Of a stretch of 64,000 nucleotides of DNA, positions 1 to 8,239 are shown piece by piece (within the stretch, counting starts at the first letter, position 1; the number at the start of each line of letters is the position of its first letter). Source of the DNA: Deltaproteobacteria bacterium (lineage in GTDB: Bacteria > Desulfobacterota > Desulfomonilia > UBA1062); contig JAKPDW010000088.1 in assembly GCA_029552245.1 (NCBI GenBank), forward strand, positions 1 through 64,000, written 5' to 3'. Below the pieces are notes generated by a model. That model saw only the letters and a program-made list of their open reading frames with translations. It made no database searches and was not told where the DNA came from. The translations under genes and the position numbers were made by a program.

Positions 1-189
1 CTGGAGCGATACAACCAGGAGCTGAAGCGCAGGACCAGGGTGGTCAGGATCTTCCCGAACCAGGAATCCTGCCTTCGTCTGGTAACAGCGCTGGCGATAG
101 AAATGACCGAGGAATGGCTCGGCCGCCGATACCTCATCTTCGAAGATGAGGTATCGGTCAAGAAGACGGAGGATCTCCTGGCTGCATGA
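1..189 (+). CDS. IS256-family (Mutator-type) transposase, C-terminal end
   Basis: Frame 1 is open from the first base to the TGA at 187-189 and has no start inside the window, so only the last 62 residues are visible. The protein reads LERYNQELKRRTRVVRIFPN, then SCLRLVTALAIEMTEEW and GRRYL. This is the conserved C-terminal signature of IS256-family DDE transposases, ending in the alpha-helical part that carries the last catalytic Glu region (family knowledge). The rest of the element lies to the left of the window. Whether it is intact cannot be judged here. Confidence 0.85.
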   Translation: MERYNQELKRRTRVVRIFPNQESCLRLVTALAIEMTEEWLGRRYLIFEDEVSVKKTEDLLAA

Positions 190-210
190 TGCCTACATCG
201 CAGATGCCAA

Positions 211-236
211 TGTACAGAAAATGGGGGACTTGACTG
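211..236 (+). repeat. Possible right terminal inverted repeat of the IS256-type element
   Basis: About 22 bp after the transposase stop the sequence reads TGTACAGAAAATGGGGGACT. The right end of IS256 has the pattern TACA-AA-----GGACTT in the same orientation and at a similar distance from the stop codon, so this is a reasonable candidate for the outer end of the element. The left end is outside the window, so the pairing cannot be tested. Confidence 0.4.
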
Positions 237-709
237 GGCATGTGGGGTTTCAGCGGGAAGCGGCCGCTGTAAAGAATCGAGAAGAAGACCACAGGGCTGA
301 GAAACATCGCAACGCCTCAAACGACCATTTTCCAGCATCGGAGGGGCTTTCTTCGTGATACCCACAGGCCGGGGCCTCTCTTCGCATAATCGAGCAAAGG
401 CTCTCCCGGGGGAGACACAGCCCTGCATGCCTCGGCCTGATACCCGCCGAGCGCGGCTGTACCCGGTATGGCTCGGCAGTATCTCCTCTGTGCGTGATCT
501 AATTGGGACGGCTCGGCTGCATTCCCGCCGTTCGTGATCCAACCGGGGTGGTCCGGTCTGGCTCGGCGGGTGCCACGCAGGGCGCGAACACACCTCGATT
601 AACCAAGGAGAAGCCCCGCTAAGTGCGACCTTGTCCGGGATGAGGCAGCCGAAGCCCCACCGGGCGGGATCTCACCCATGGTAACCGGTGGTACGCCCCT
701 GGAGCGCCC
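237..709. other. Non-coding stretch next to the insertion element
   Basis: I see no convincing gene. Short degenerate strings recur: GGCTCGGC at about 472, 508 and 560, and GTGATC/CTGATA just before several of them. This could be decayed repeated DNA left by earlier insertions. No RNA gene or clear promoter was recognised. Confidence 0.4.
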
Positions 710-1309
710 TCACTTGGGGTAACCGACGGGCAGGATCAACAGCGGGGAGATCCGGGCCTCGAGGCAGAGGAGGTTTCGGACCTCGGTGTCGACGAACGCT
801 CCCACCGGGGCCGATGCCAGCCCGAGCGAGACGGCCTCGAGCATGATGTTCTGCGCCACGTGGCCTGCCTCCAGGAGGGCGTACCTCTCGCCCCTCTGCC
901 CGTACTTGGACGCGACCCGGCCGTACTCGGCCGCCACCACCAGGCTCACGGGCGCCTTGGCCATCCAGAATTGGGAGAGAGAGGCGCGCGCGAGCTCGTC
1001 GCGGTGGTCTCCCTCGACAAGGAGCGTGGTCGAGTGCGTGCGGCTCTCGTAGAGATACACGCCCGCCTCCATCTGCTCGACCGACCCCGAGCCGATGACC
1101 GCCAAGAGATCGATGGGGTACAGCGCGCCGGCGGAAGGAGAGGTCCTCCTGAAACCGGCCTCGTCGGTGGCCCCCTGCCCTGCCCACAGGAGCTGGGAGA
1201 GCTGTTCCCTGGTCAGGGGTGCGGGGGAAAACGAACGTACGGTCCTCCTCTTTGCCAGGGCCTCGTCCAGGCCCATGCCGCCCTTGAGCAGAGGTTGCAC
1301 GAGTCTCAT
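710..1309 (-). CDS. SagB/ThcOx-type nitroreductase-fold dehydrogenase
   Basis: This is a 199-residue FMN-dependent nitroreductase-fold protein of the SagB type. It has the family's LDEALAKRRTVRSFSP start (FMN phosphate-binding RR.VR), then LSQLLWAGQGAT, the RTSPSAGALYPI block that typifies SagB/ThcOx proteins, and a C-terminal GHVAQNIMLEA helix. I chose the ATG at 1309 because GGGAGG lies about 6 bases upstream. The reading frame stays open further up to 1429, but that extension would translate part of a repeat array. SagB proteins oxidise azolines in peptide biosynthesis, but no cyclodehydratase or precursor peptide lies nearby. Stand-alone members are common in anaerobes and their substrate is unknown. 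Confidence 0.8.
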   Translation of the reverse strand: MRLVQPLLKGGMGLDEALAKRRTVRSFSPAPLTREQLSQLLWAGQGATDEAGFRRTSPSAGALYPIDLLAVIGSGSVEQMEAGVYLYESRTHSTTLLVEGDHRDELARASLSQFWMAKAPVSLVVAAEYGRVASKYGQRGERYALLEAGHVAQNIMLEAVSLGLASAPVGAFVDTEVRNLLCLEARISPLLILPVGYPK

Positions 1310-1396
1310 TCCAGCCTCCCTGATCGGACTGTGAAACGAGCGGTCAGAGATGAACGATCCGAGATCAAGGATAGGACGTGTCGCGACCATATGCAA

Positions 1397-1600
1397 GGGC
1401 CTTCCCTGCGGGCACGGTCGGAAGGTCATGCCCGCCCGTCTCTTGAACCGGCTTCACGGCCATTCCCTGTGGGCACGGTCCGAGGCTTCCTGGATTACCC
1501 CGATCTGATGGATCAGGGGCCATTCCCTGTAGGCACGGGCTGAGATCCTGATGCGGCCCCCGCAGGACCGCCCCATCAGGCCATTCCCTGTTGGCACGGT
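1397..1600. repeat. Four-copy interspersed repeat, period 60-61 bp
   Basis: A 22-23 bp unit, core GGCCATTCCCTGTNGGCACG, occurs at 1397-1419, 1458-1480, 1518-1540 and 1579-1600. Three copies differ from each other mainly at one internal base (G, A or T). The first copy has lost one A and is the most diverged. The three intervening stretches are 37-38 bp long and unlike each other. The layout resembles a tiny CRISPR, but no cas gene is in the window and the unit is short and not palindromic. The array fills the gap between two divergent genes. Confidence 0.7.
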
Positions 1601-1649
1601 ATGATGACATCCCGAAAGCCCGGATCGCTGCCGATGCCGCACTCGAGCC

Positions 1650-1677
1650 TTGCCTGGGGCTCTCCTCGTCGTATAAT
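1650..1677 (+). promoter_or_regulatory. Sigma-70-type promoter for the M20 amidohydrolase gene
   Basis: TTGCCT at 1650-1655 and a perfect TATAAT at 1672-1677 are separated by 16 bp. Transcription would begin near 1684, only about 10 bases before the ATG at 1694, so the leader would be very short. Confidence 0.6.
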
Positions 1678-1693
1678 GTCCCGGGGATACCGC

Positions 1694-2893
1694 ATGGCAC
1701 AGAACACGATACCCCTGGAGGAGATCCGCCTGCTGGCCTCAGGTCTCTTCGATGAGACGGTCAGGGTCCGGCGGGACATCCACGCGCACCCGGAACTGGG
1801 CTTCTCGGAGGAAAGGACCGCGGGCATCGCGGCGTCGTGCCTGTCGGAGCTGGGGATCGAGGTCTTCACGGGCGTCGCGAAGACGGGCGTGGTCGGTGTG
1901 CTCGACGGGAAAACGCCGGGCAGGACGTTGCTGCTCCGCGCCGACATGGACGCCCTGCCGCTACAGGAACTCGCCGACGTGGCGTTTCGTTCCCGGGTTC
2001 CCGGCGTGATGCACGCATGCGGCCACGACGGCCACACGGCCGTGCTCATCTCCGCCGCCCGTCTCCTCGCGAGGCTTCGCGACAGGCTGAAAGGCAGGGT
2101 CGTCTTCGTGTTCCAGCCCGCCGAGGAAAACCTCGGCGGCGCCAAGGCCATGATCGACGAGGGCGCCTTTAGCGGCCTCGGGATAGAGGCCGCCCTCGGC
2201 CTCCACCTCATCACCCTCCTGCCGTGCGGCACCGTGGGGTTGAGGCCGGGGCCGTTCATGGCCTCGGTGGATCTCTTCAGGGCGCTCATCCTCGGCGAAG
2301 GCGGGCACGGGGCCATGCCGGGCGGCTCCGTGGACGCCATCGAGATCGCGGCCAAGGTCGTGAGCGGCCTCAAGGCCCACCTCGCGGGCGCGATCACGCC
2401 GGGCGGGCGACCCCTCGTCAACATCGGCACCATCAAGGGAGGCACCGCCCCCAACATCGTCGCGGACACGGTGGAGCTCGAGGGCACGGTGAGGTGCATG
2501 GACGACGATGCGAGGCCCGCCCTCAGGCAAGCCATGGAAGCCTTCCTCGAGTCCGTAGCCAAGGATGCGGGCGGGTCTTACGAGCTCGCGTACACGGACG
2601 GCTACCCCATACTCGTCAACGATCACCACATGACCGACATCGTCAGGAGAACGGCGCAGGACCTGCTTGGCGAGACACGAGTGTTCGAGCTGGAGCCCAC
2701 CATGGCGAGCGAGGACATGGCGTTCTTCCTCCGCATGGTGCCGGGCTGCTTCTTCTTCGTGGGGGCGGGCTTCGGCGACCCCGCCATGGACTATCCGCAC
2801 CACAGCCCCCGGTTCGTGCTCAACGAGGACTCGCTCCTGGTCGCCCTCCAGGTCCTCTGCACCGCGGCGGTGCGCTTCCTGGAGGGCGCGTGA
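1694..2893 (+). CDS. M20-family (M20D) metal-dependent amidohydrolase
   Basis: A 399-residue N-acyl-amino-acid or hippurate-type amidohydrolase, probably cytosolic, releasing amino acids from N-acyl conjugates or short peptides. The M20D motifs occur in order: RRDIHAHPELGFSE, LLRADMDALPL, the metal-binding HACGHDGHTA, VFQPAEENLGGA, the lid-domain GEGGHGAMP and the late MASEDMAFF with FFFVGAG. The length is normal for the family. I prefer the ATG at 1694 (MAQNTIPLEE) to the upstream in-frame ATGs, because the promoter lies between them and the upstream residues are not family-like. The gene diverges from the SagB-type nitroreductase. The exact substrate cannot be read from sequence. Confidence 0.9.
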   Translation: MAQNTIPLEEIRLLASGLFDETVRVRRDIHAHPELGFSEERTAGIAASCLSELGIEVFTGVAKTGVVGVLDGKTPGRTLLLRADMDALPLQELADVAFRSRVPGVMHACGHDGHTAVLISAARLLARLRDRLKGRVVFVFQPAEENLGGAKAMIDEGAFSGLGIEAALGLHLITLLPCGTVGLRPGPFMASVDLFRALILGEGGHGAMPGGSVDAIEIAAKVVSGLKAHLAGAITPGGRPLVNIGTIKGGTAPNIVADTVELEGTVRCMDDDARPALRQAMEAFLESVAKDAGGSYELAYTDGYPILVNDHHMTDIVRRTAQDLLGETRVFELEPTMASEDMAFFLRMVPGCFFFVGAGFGDPAMDYPHHSPRFVLNEDSLLVALQVLCTAAVRFLEGA

Positions 2894-3223
2894 GCGGCCC
2901 TCGGTGCGGCGGAATGCCCTTCTTTGCGGCTCGACGGCTGTACGCCGCGGAAAACGGCGATCGCGACGAGACGTTGCCTGGTGGACGAAATGCCCCGTCA
3001 GCCGTACCCGGAGAAATCCCGGGTCGGCAGGGGCCGGCAGGAGACTGTGCCTTCGCGGGCTCCATCCAGGGCGGGCGAGCCCGAGGTCATGAGTGAAGCC
3101 CATGCGGAAATGCCGGGCGGGAAAGGCATCACGTGACGAAGAGCCGTGTCCGCCGGGACACTGGCGGGGAAACCCGCCTGAAGCGGCCCCGACGGAAAAG
3201 GCCATGTGCAGGGAGCGACTGAC
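2894..3223. other. Leader region of nrdJ with stem-loops and a B12-box-like string
   Basis: No gene is supported here. The stretch holds several stem-loops, including GGCGGG-GAAA-CCCGCC at 3163-3178. At about 3035-3051 it contains GGCAGGAGACTGTGCC, which resembles the B12 box at the 3' end of cobalamin riboswitches. The other conserved blocks of that riboswitch were not recognised. Confidence 0.3.
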
Positions 3224-4960
3224 ATGCGGCCGGAGTTGAGCGATACGGCGGAGTACATCCTGAGGCTACGGTACCTCAAGAAGGATGCCGAGGGGAACGT
3301 CGCGGAGACCCCTGAAGAGCTGTTCCGGCGTGTGGCCGACCACGTGGGTCGCGCCGAGACGGTGTTCGGGGCCGACGCACGCGAGGCGGGCAAGGTCGCG
3401 GACGAGTTCTTCGAGACGCTCACAAGGCTCGAGTTCCTGCCCAACTCGCCGTGCCTCATGAACGCGGGCAGGGAGCTGGGGCAGCTCGCGGCCTGCTTCG
3501 TCCTGCCGGTGAACGACTCGCTCGAGTCCATCTTCGAGGCGGTCAAGGACACGGCCCTCATACACCAGAGCGGAGGCGGCACCGGGTTTTCCTTCAGCAG
3601 GCTCAGGCCGAAGAACGACACGGTCTTGAGCACCAGCGGCGTGGCCTGCGGCCCTGTCTCGTTCATGGAGGTCTTCGACAAGGCGACCGACGTGATCAAG
3701 CAGGGAGGCGCGCGCAGGGGCGCGAACATGGGCGTGCTCAGGGTGGATCACCCGGACATCGAGGAGTTCGTCACGGCCAAGCGCGTCCCGTCCAGACTGA
3801 GCTGCTTCAACCTCTCGGTCGGCGTGACCGACTCCTTCATGGAGGCGGTGCTCGAAGACGGTCTCGTGGGGCTCGTCAACCCCAGGAACAAGGCGGTCAC
3901 CAAGACGATTAGGGCACGAGCGCTCTTCGATCTCATCGTCCAGTGCGCGTGGGCGACCGGGGAACCCGGCATCCTCTTCCTGGACGAGATCAACAGGGCG
4001 AACCCCACCCCGGATCTCGGGACGATCGAGGCCACCAACCCCTGCGGTGAGCAGCCCCTCTTGCCGTACGAGTCGTGCACCTTGGGGTCCATCAACCTGG
4101 CAAGGATGTGCAGGCGGGAAGGAAACGGCTGGGTCGTGGACTTTGACAGGATCGCCAAGACCGCGAGGACGGCGGTGAGGTTCCTGGACGACGTGGTGGA
4201 GATCAACAGGTACCCGCTCGTGCAGATCAGGGAGATGTCCCGGGCGAACCGCAAGATCGGCCTCGGGGTCATGGGCTTCGCCCATCTCCTCGTCCGGATG
4301 GGGATCCCGTACGACTCGGACGAGGCCGTGCGCCTGGCCGGGGACATCATGCGGCACATCCGGCTGCACGCGCACGAGGCGTCGCGCGAACTCGCCGTCA
4401 CCAGGGGCCCGTTCCCGAACTTCCCGCAGAGCATTCACAGCCGCCGTGGCGACCCACCTCTCCGCAACGCCACGGTCACCACCATCGCCCCGACAGGGAC
4501 CCTCAGCATGATAGCAGGGTGCTCATCCGGCATCGAACCCATCTACTCGCTCTACACCACGAGGATCGTGCCGGGCGGCATCTCGGTCTCCTCGATGGAC
4601 CCCCTCTTCGAGGAGACCGCGCAGGCGCTGGGCATCCTGGACAAGACCCTCGTGGAGGAGGTCAAGAAGACCGGGGTCATCCCCCCGCACTCGAGGATCC
4701 CCGAGGGCCTGAGGGCCCTGTTCAAGACCGCGCTCGAGATCCCGCCGAGGCGCCACGTGGAGATCCAGGCCGCGTTCCAGGAATACACCGACAACGCGGT
4801 GTCGAAGACCGTCAACTTCCCCCGTGATGCGACCCTCGAAGACGTCAGGGACGCCTTCATTCTCGCCCACAGGCTCCGGTGCAAGGGGATCACCGTGTAC
4901 AGGGACGGGAGCAGGCCCGGCCAGGTGCTCACCTGCGGGCTCGCATCCCCCTGCCCGTGA
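3224..4960 (+). CDS. nrdJ: Adenosylcobalamin-dependent (class II) ribonucleotide reductase
   Basis: This 578-residue enzyme reduces ribonucleotides to deoxyribonucleotides with a B12-generated thiyl radical and needs no oxygen. The catalytic landmarks are visible: NSPCLMNAG, the first redox Cys in LAACFVLP, SGGGTGFSFS, KQGGARRGANMG, NPCGEQPLLPYESC (radical Cys, Glu base and second redox Cys), and the phosphate-binding APTGTLSMIAGCSSGIEP. The protein ends shortly after CKGITVYRDGSRPGQVL with only a C-G-L-A-S-P-C tail. It lacks the longer CPEC-type re-reduction tail seen in many NrdJ proteins. I chose the ATG at 3224 because GGGAG stands about 9 bases upstream; an in-frame ATG at 3206 is the alternative. 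Confidence 0.93.
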   Translation: MRPELSDTAEYILRLRYLKKDAEGNVAETPEELFRRVADHVGRAETVFGADAREAGKVADEFFETLTRLEFLPNSPCLMNAGRELGQLAACFVLPVNDSLESIFEAVKDTALIHQSGGGTGFSFSRLRPKNDTVLSTSGVACGPVSFMEVFDKATDVIKQGGARRGANMGVLRVDHPDIEEFVTAKRVPSRLSCFNLSVGVTDSFMEAVLEDGLVGLVNPRNKAVTKTIRARALFDLIVQCAWATGEPGILFLDEINRANPTPDLGTIEATNPCGEQPLLPYESCTLGSINLARMCRREGNGWVVDFDRIAKTARTAVRFLDDVVEINRYPLVQIREMSRANRKIGLGVMGFAHLLVRMGIPYDSDEAVRLAGDIMRHIRLHAHEASRELAVTRGPFPNFPQSIHSRRGDPPLRNATVTTIAPTGTLSMIAGCSSGIEPIYSLYTTRIVPGGISVSSMDPLFEETAQALGILDKTLVEEVKKTGVIPPHSRIPEGLRALFKTALEIPPRRHVEIQAAFQEYTDNAVSKTVNFPRDATLEDVRDAFILAHRLRCKGITVYRDGSRPGQVLTCGLASPCP

Positions 4961-4978
4961 GGGGCCGGCGGCCGGGTC

Positions 4979-6316
4979 CTACAAGTCCTCGGCGGATTCG
5001 AGCTTGGAGGTCACGTTGTCCCTGATCCAGTGAGGGTCCCACCACTCCTTGGGGTCCACGAACACCCCCGAGACGAGCATGCTGAAGTGGAGGTGGTCGC
5101 CTCCCGCGAAGCCGGTGGCCCCGGATGTGCCCAGCTGCCCGCCCTTGGAGACCACCTCGCCGGGCTTCACCGAGATGGTGCTCAGGTGTGCGTACAGGCT
5201 GAAGACACCCTGGCCGTGGTCAAGGATCACGCAGTTGCCGTAGATGCCCAAGAAATCGGCGAACACCACCTTCCCGGCATTGGCCGCCTCCACGGCCGCT
5301 TGGGCCAGGGAAGCCAGGTCGACACCCAGGTGCACGCTGGAGCCCAGGGGCACCCCCCGGTAGACGTACGTCCTCTCGTCCCCGAAGAGCGCCTTGGGCG
5401 CGGCGTTCTTCATCCGCAGAAACGCGTCGCCGTCCCATATCCTCTCCGGCGCGGACCGCGCGCAGATGGACCTGATCTTTGCGTCGTTCTCCTGCCTCAC
5501 GGTACTGTTCACGAACGAGAAGATCTCCTGTGGGCTCTTGTTCGCGAGGCGGCTGTCAGCCTGCTGGAACTCGGCGGCCTTCTGCTGCAGGAAGGAGTCG
5601 CTCACCGCCACGGTGTCGCTCATGAAGGGCGCCGTCTTCCTGAGGTACACGGGGACCGCCGCGACAGCGCTGTTCCCGCCCTTGTCGACCGCGGTCACGG
5701 CAACGGGGGTGGAAGGCGTCATGTCGCGGGGGACCGCGAAATACGCGATGAAGTAGCTGCCCTTTTGGCCCCGGACCTCGTAGCCGGGGAAAAAGGAGTC
5801 CTGGCACTTCACGCCGCTTGCGGCGACCTCCTTGGTGACCCGGTACACCACGAGACACGTGCCGCCCGCGTTCACGTTGTGGGCCCTGCTCAGGACGGCT
5901 ATGCGCGGAGGCACCTGGTCGACCTTGACCTTCGCCTCGTACACGGCGGTGTTTCTCAGCGGCGAGAAGTCGGTCACCCTCACGGAGAAGACGGCCTCAC
6001 CGTCCTTGACGCCGAGCCTGCCGGGCGAGATCTCAAGCTGGAGCCTCTTGTCGTGGAAGCCCTTTTCGGGAAGGTCAGCGCCCTCGACGATGAAGCGCTT
6101 CCCGCCCTGGACGAGCGCGACCTCGTAGGAACGGATGCCGCTCTTGGCGTCCTTCATCACCACCGCCACGCTGCGTGCCGAGCCGATGGTGTCGAACGGC
6201 CTGTCCACCTCGATGACGGGCTTTTCCCACTCGAGGTAGACGAACGTGAACGCCGCCCCTGCCGCAAGCAGGACGGCGATGAGAACGTACTGGATGGTCT
6301 TCACCGATCGCTTCAT
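4979..6316 (-). CDS. Membrane-anchored M23 (LytM-type) murein endopeptidase
   Basis: A 445-residue cell-wall hydrolase. One transmembrane segment near residues 9-28 (YVLIAVLLAAGAAFTFVYL) anchors it with the bulk in the periplasm. Residues about 30-250 look like beta-rich, Ig-like modules. The C-terminal third is a LytM/M23 domain with the zinc motif HLGVD, then GNCVILDHGQG, SLYAHLS and the catalytic HLHF. It probably cuts peptide cross-links in peptidoglycan or helps activate amidases. Its start is preceded by GGGGAGGGG. It is divergent from the CDF transporter gene and convergent with nrdJ, 18 bp away. Confidence 0.9.
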   Translation of the reverse strand: MKRSVKTIQYVLIAVLLAAGAAFTFVYLEWEKPVIEVDRPFDTIGSARSVAVVMKDAKSGIRSYEVALVQGGKRFIVEGADLPEKGFHDKRLQLEISPGRLGVKDGEAVFSVRVTDFSPLRNTAVYEAKVKVDQVPPRIAVLSRAHNVNAGGTCLVVYRVTKEVAASGVKCQDSFFPGYEVRGQKGSYFIAYFAVPRDMTPSTPVAVTAVDKGGNSAVAAVPVYLRKTAPFMSDTVAVSDSFLQQKAAEFQQADSRLANKSPQEIFSFVNSTVRQENDAKIRSICARSAPERIWDGDAFLRMKNAAPKALFGDERTYVYRGVPLGSSVHLGVDLASLAQAAVEAANAGKVVFADFLGIYGNCVILDHGQGVFSLYAHLSTISVKPGEVVSKGGQLGTSGATGFAGGDHLHFSMLVSGVFVDPKEWWDPHWIRDNVTSKLESAEDL

Positions 6317-6784
6317 GTGAACTGCCCCTCCCCTAGCTCCTTCGCACGGTCTTAACGTCCCAGTCTTTTCGCCCCATGCCTACTCGATCGGCCGGGATTG
6401 TTCAACGCATTTTTCATGCACCGGGCATGATCCGCTCGAGAACGGTCCCGCCTGTGGGGCAGGCCCTCCTGGTCACCCACACGGGTCCTGCCTGAAGGCT
6501 CGGGTGGGCAACAGGGAGTCACCCGAGCGAGCCCGCCCTATACCATCCACTTTGCCGACCGTCTCGTGTCGGGCCGCGCAGGGATCGAGCCACCCCTTTT
6601 TCATGCACGCATACCCGGGTGTTCCACCCGAGCGACCCCCGCGGTCACGGGCCGTCTTCTTCGGTCAGACACCGTCTGCTTTCGCGGGCCTCGTCCCCCC
6701 GGCGGGTCTCCACCTGAAGATGGATGCTGGCGCTGCCGGGAGCTCTCTGGTATACCTTCCACAGAACCGCTCGAAGGTCACCCC
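6317..6784. other. Divergent intergenic region between M23 peptidase and CDF genes
   Basis: About 470 bp with no supported gene. It must hold both outward promoters. On the minus strand TTGAAC and TAGGCA, spaced 17 bp, form only a weak match. On the plus strand TATACC lies near 6751 without a good -35 partner. No RNA gene was recognised. Confidence 0.35.
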
Positions 6785-7759
6785 ATGAAAAGAGGATCGC
6801 GCGACAACGCCAAGGTATCCGCGGCAAGCCTGTCCGTGGCTTCCAACACGATGCTCATCGTCCTGAAGACGGCATCCGGCATCGCCATGGGATCCATCTC
6901 CATGATCTCCGAGGCCGCCCACTCGGGCGTGGACCTCGTTGCGGCCGTGATAGCCTTCTTCTCGGTGAGGACCTCGGGCAAACCGGCGGACAAGGACCAC
7001 CCCTTCGGCCACGGGAAGATAGAGAACCTGTCCGGGGCCGTGGAAGCGCTCCTCATCTTCTTGGCGGCGGGCTGGATCGTCATCGAGGCCGTCGGGAGGA
7101 TCATGCATCCCTCCCCGGTGACGGCCGTCGGGTGGGGCGTAATCGTGATGCTGGCCTCCTGCCTGGTCAACCTGGCCGTCTCTCACAGGCTCTTCACGGT
7201 GGGCAAGAAGACCAAGTCCCTGGCGCTCGTCGCGGACGCGTGGCACCTGAGGACCGACGTGTACACGTCCGCGGCCGTCATGTTCGCGCTCGGCGTGATC
7301 TGGGCGGGCCACCAGGTGACGCCGGCCATTGACCTGCACTGGGTAGACCCCGCGGCCGCGCTGGTGGTCTCGGTCCTGATCCTCAGGGCCGCCTGGGACC
7401 TCACCCTGAAATCCGCCCGCGACCTCTTGGACTCCACCCTTCCCGAGCGCGAGATGAGCCGTATCAGGGACCTGATCCTCAAGAAGTTCCCGGACGTGCA
7501 CGGGTTCCACAAGCTCAAGGCACGGAGGTCGGGGCACGTGAGGTTCGTGGAGTTCCACATGGTCGTCAACCCCGAGATGAGCGTGGACCACTCGCACAGG
7601 ATCACCGACGACATCACGAGGGAGATCAAGGACCTGTTCCCTGACACCGTCGTCACCATCCACGTGGAGCCGTGCGACGGCAGGTGCGACAGGGAGTGCG
7701 AGGAGAACTGCGGGCTCAGCGAGGAGTCGAGACACGCCCGCTCGCAACAGGAGAGATGA
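6785..7759 (+). CDS. Cation diffusion facilitator (CDF) metal exporter
   Basis: A 324-residue six-helix CDF protein that exports divalent metal in exchange for protons. The metal-site residues are HxxxD in TM2 (His46, Asp50 in EAAHSGVD) and HxxxD in TM5 (His154, Asp158 in DAWHLRTD). The pattern favours Zn, Co or Cd over Mn. The DHPFGHGKIE loop is typical of the family, and the cytoplasmic domain has VRFVEFHMVV and TVTIHVEP. The last 30 residues add a cysteine-bearing tail with CDGRCDRECEENC, unusual and possibly metal-sensing. I chose the ATG at 6785 (MKRGSRDN), where family similarity begins; the frame is open further upstream. Confidence 0.9.
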   Translation: MKRGSRDNAKVSAASLSVASNTMLIVLKTASGIAMGSISMISEAAHSGVDLVAAVIAFFSVRTSGKPADKDHPFGHGKIENLSGAVEALLIFLAAGWIVIEAVGRIMHPSPVTAVGWGVIVMLASCLVNLAVSHRLFTVGKKTKSLALVADAWHLRTDVYTSAAVMFALGVIWAGHQVTPAIDLHWVDPAAALVVSVLILRAAWDLTLKSARDLLDSTLPEREMSRIRDLILKKFPDVHGFHKLKARRSGHVRFVEFHMVVNPEMSVDHSHRITDDITREIKDLFPDTVVTIHVEPCDGRCDRECEENCGLSEESRHARSQQER

Positions 7760-8239
7760 CCGGGGCTTGGCCCCTGAACCGCCGCCTTCGGCACGACACC
7801 CGGGGCCGGGGTAGAGGCCGTCGGGGGGAGTGCCGTCGACGGCGCCGCCCTCACCTCCCCGCAGGCCTTCCCCACAGCCGGCAATGGCGCGCACAACGAA
7901 GCCGGCCGGTCATGCCCCGGCGTTCCCGGCGGCACACCCCGCCCCGGTCGTATCGCCCGGCCGCCCTGCCACAACGAGTCATTGCCGTACCGTCACCCGG
8001 CGGCAGAGCGTGGGACGCGCCCAAGATCAGCCGCCTCGGCGAGGCAGGGCAAGGGGTTCGACCCCGAGGCGGGCTCAGCAGGCAGGCACGGCCTAGCCTT
8101 TTCCACAGGCAAGACACGCCGCCCTTCAGACGGGGAGGCCGGCGGCCCTTGTTGGAACATCACCTCTGCAGCCCACCGAGCATTCCCATCCGCTGGAGGC
8201 TCCCCGAGCCACGAAGGCCGACCGGGGTGAACCCCGGCC
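7760..8239. other. Convergent intergenic region, no gene recognised
   Basis: Very GC-rich sequence between two convergent genes. Open frames exist on both strands, but none gives a protein-like composition and all are rich in Arg, Pro and Gly as expected of non-coding GC-rich DNA. No terminator with a T-run was found. Confidence 0.4.

Noticed and set aside
237-709. Short coding frames of 60-70 codons after the transposase
   Set aside because: They have no ribosome site, composition or similarity to support them, and overlap degenerate repeats.
1309-1429. Extended N-terminus of the SagB-type nitroreductase from an upstream ATG
   Set aside because: The extension translates part of the repeat array and has no family similarity, while the internal ATG at 1309 has GGGAGG in the right place.
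1397-1600. Calling the repeat array a CRISPR
   Set aside because: The unit is only about 22 bp, one copy is degenerate, it is not palindromic, one internal base changes in every copy, and there is no cas gene in 64 kb. It is kept as a repeat of unknown nature.
3163-3178. GGCGGG-GAAA-CCCGCC hairpin as a terminator before nrdJ
   Set aside because: The stem is stable but no T-run follows on either strand, and it lies 45 bp before an ORF start.
5030-6355. Long plus-strand frame opposite the M23 peptidase gene
   Set aside because: It lies antisense to a well-supported gene and encodes His/Arg/Gly/Val-rich sequence typical of the reverse reading of GC-rich genes. Similar long frames opposite mutS, ppiD, flgE, fliM and gspF were rejected for the same reason.
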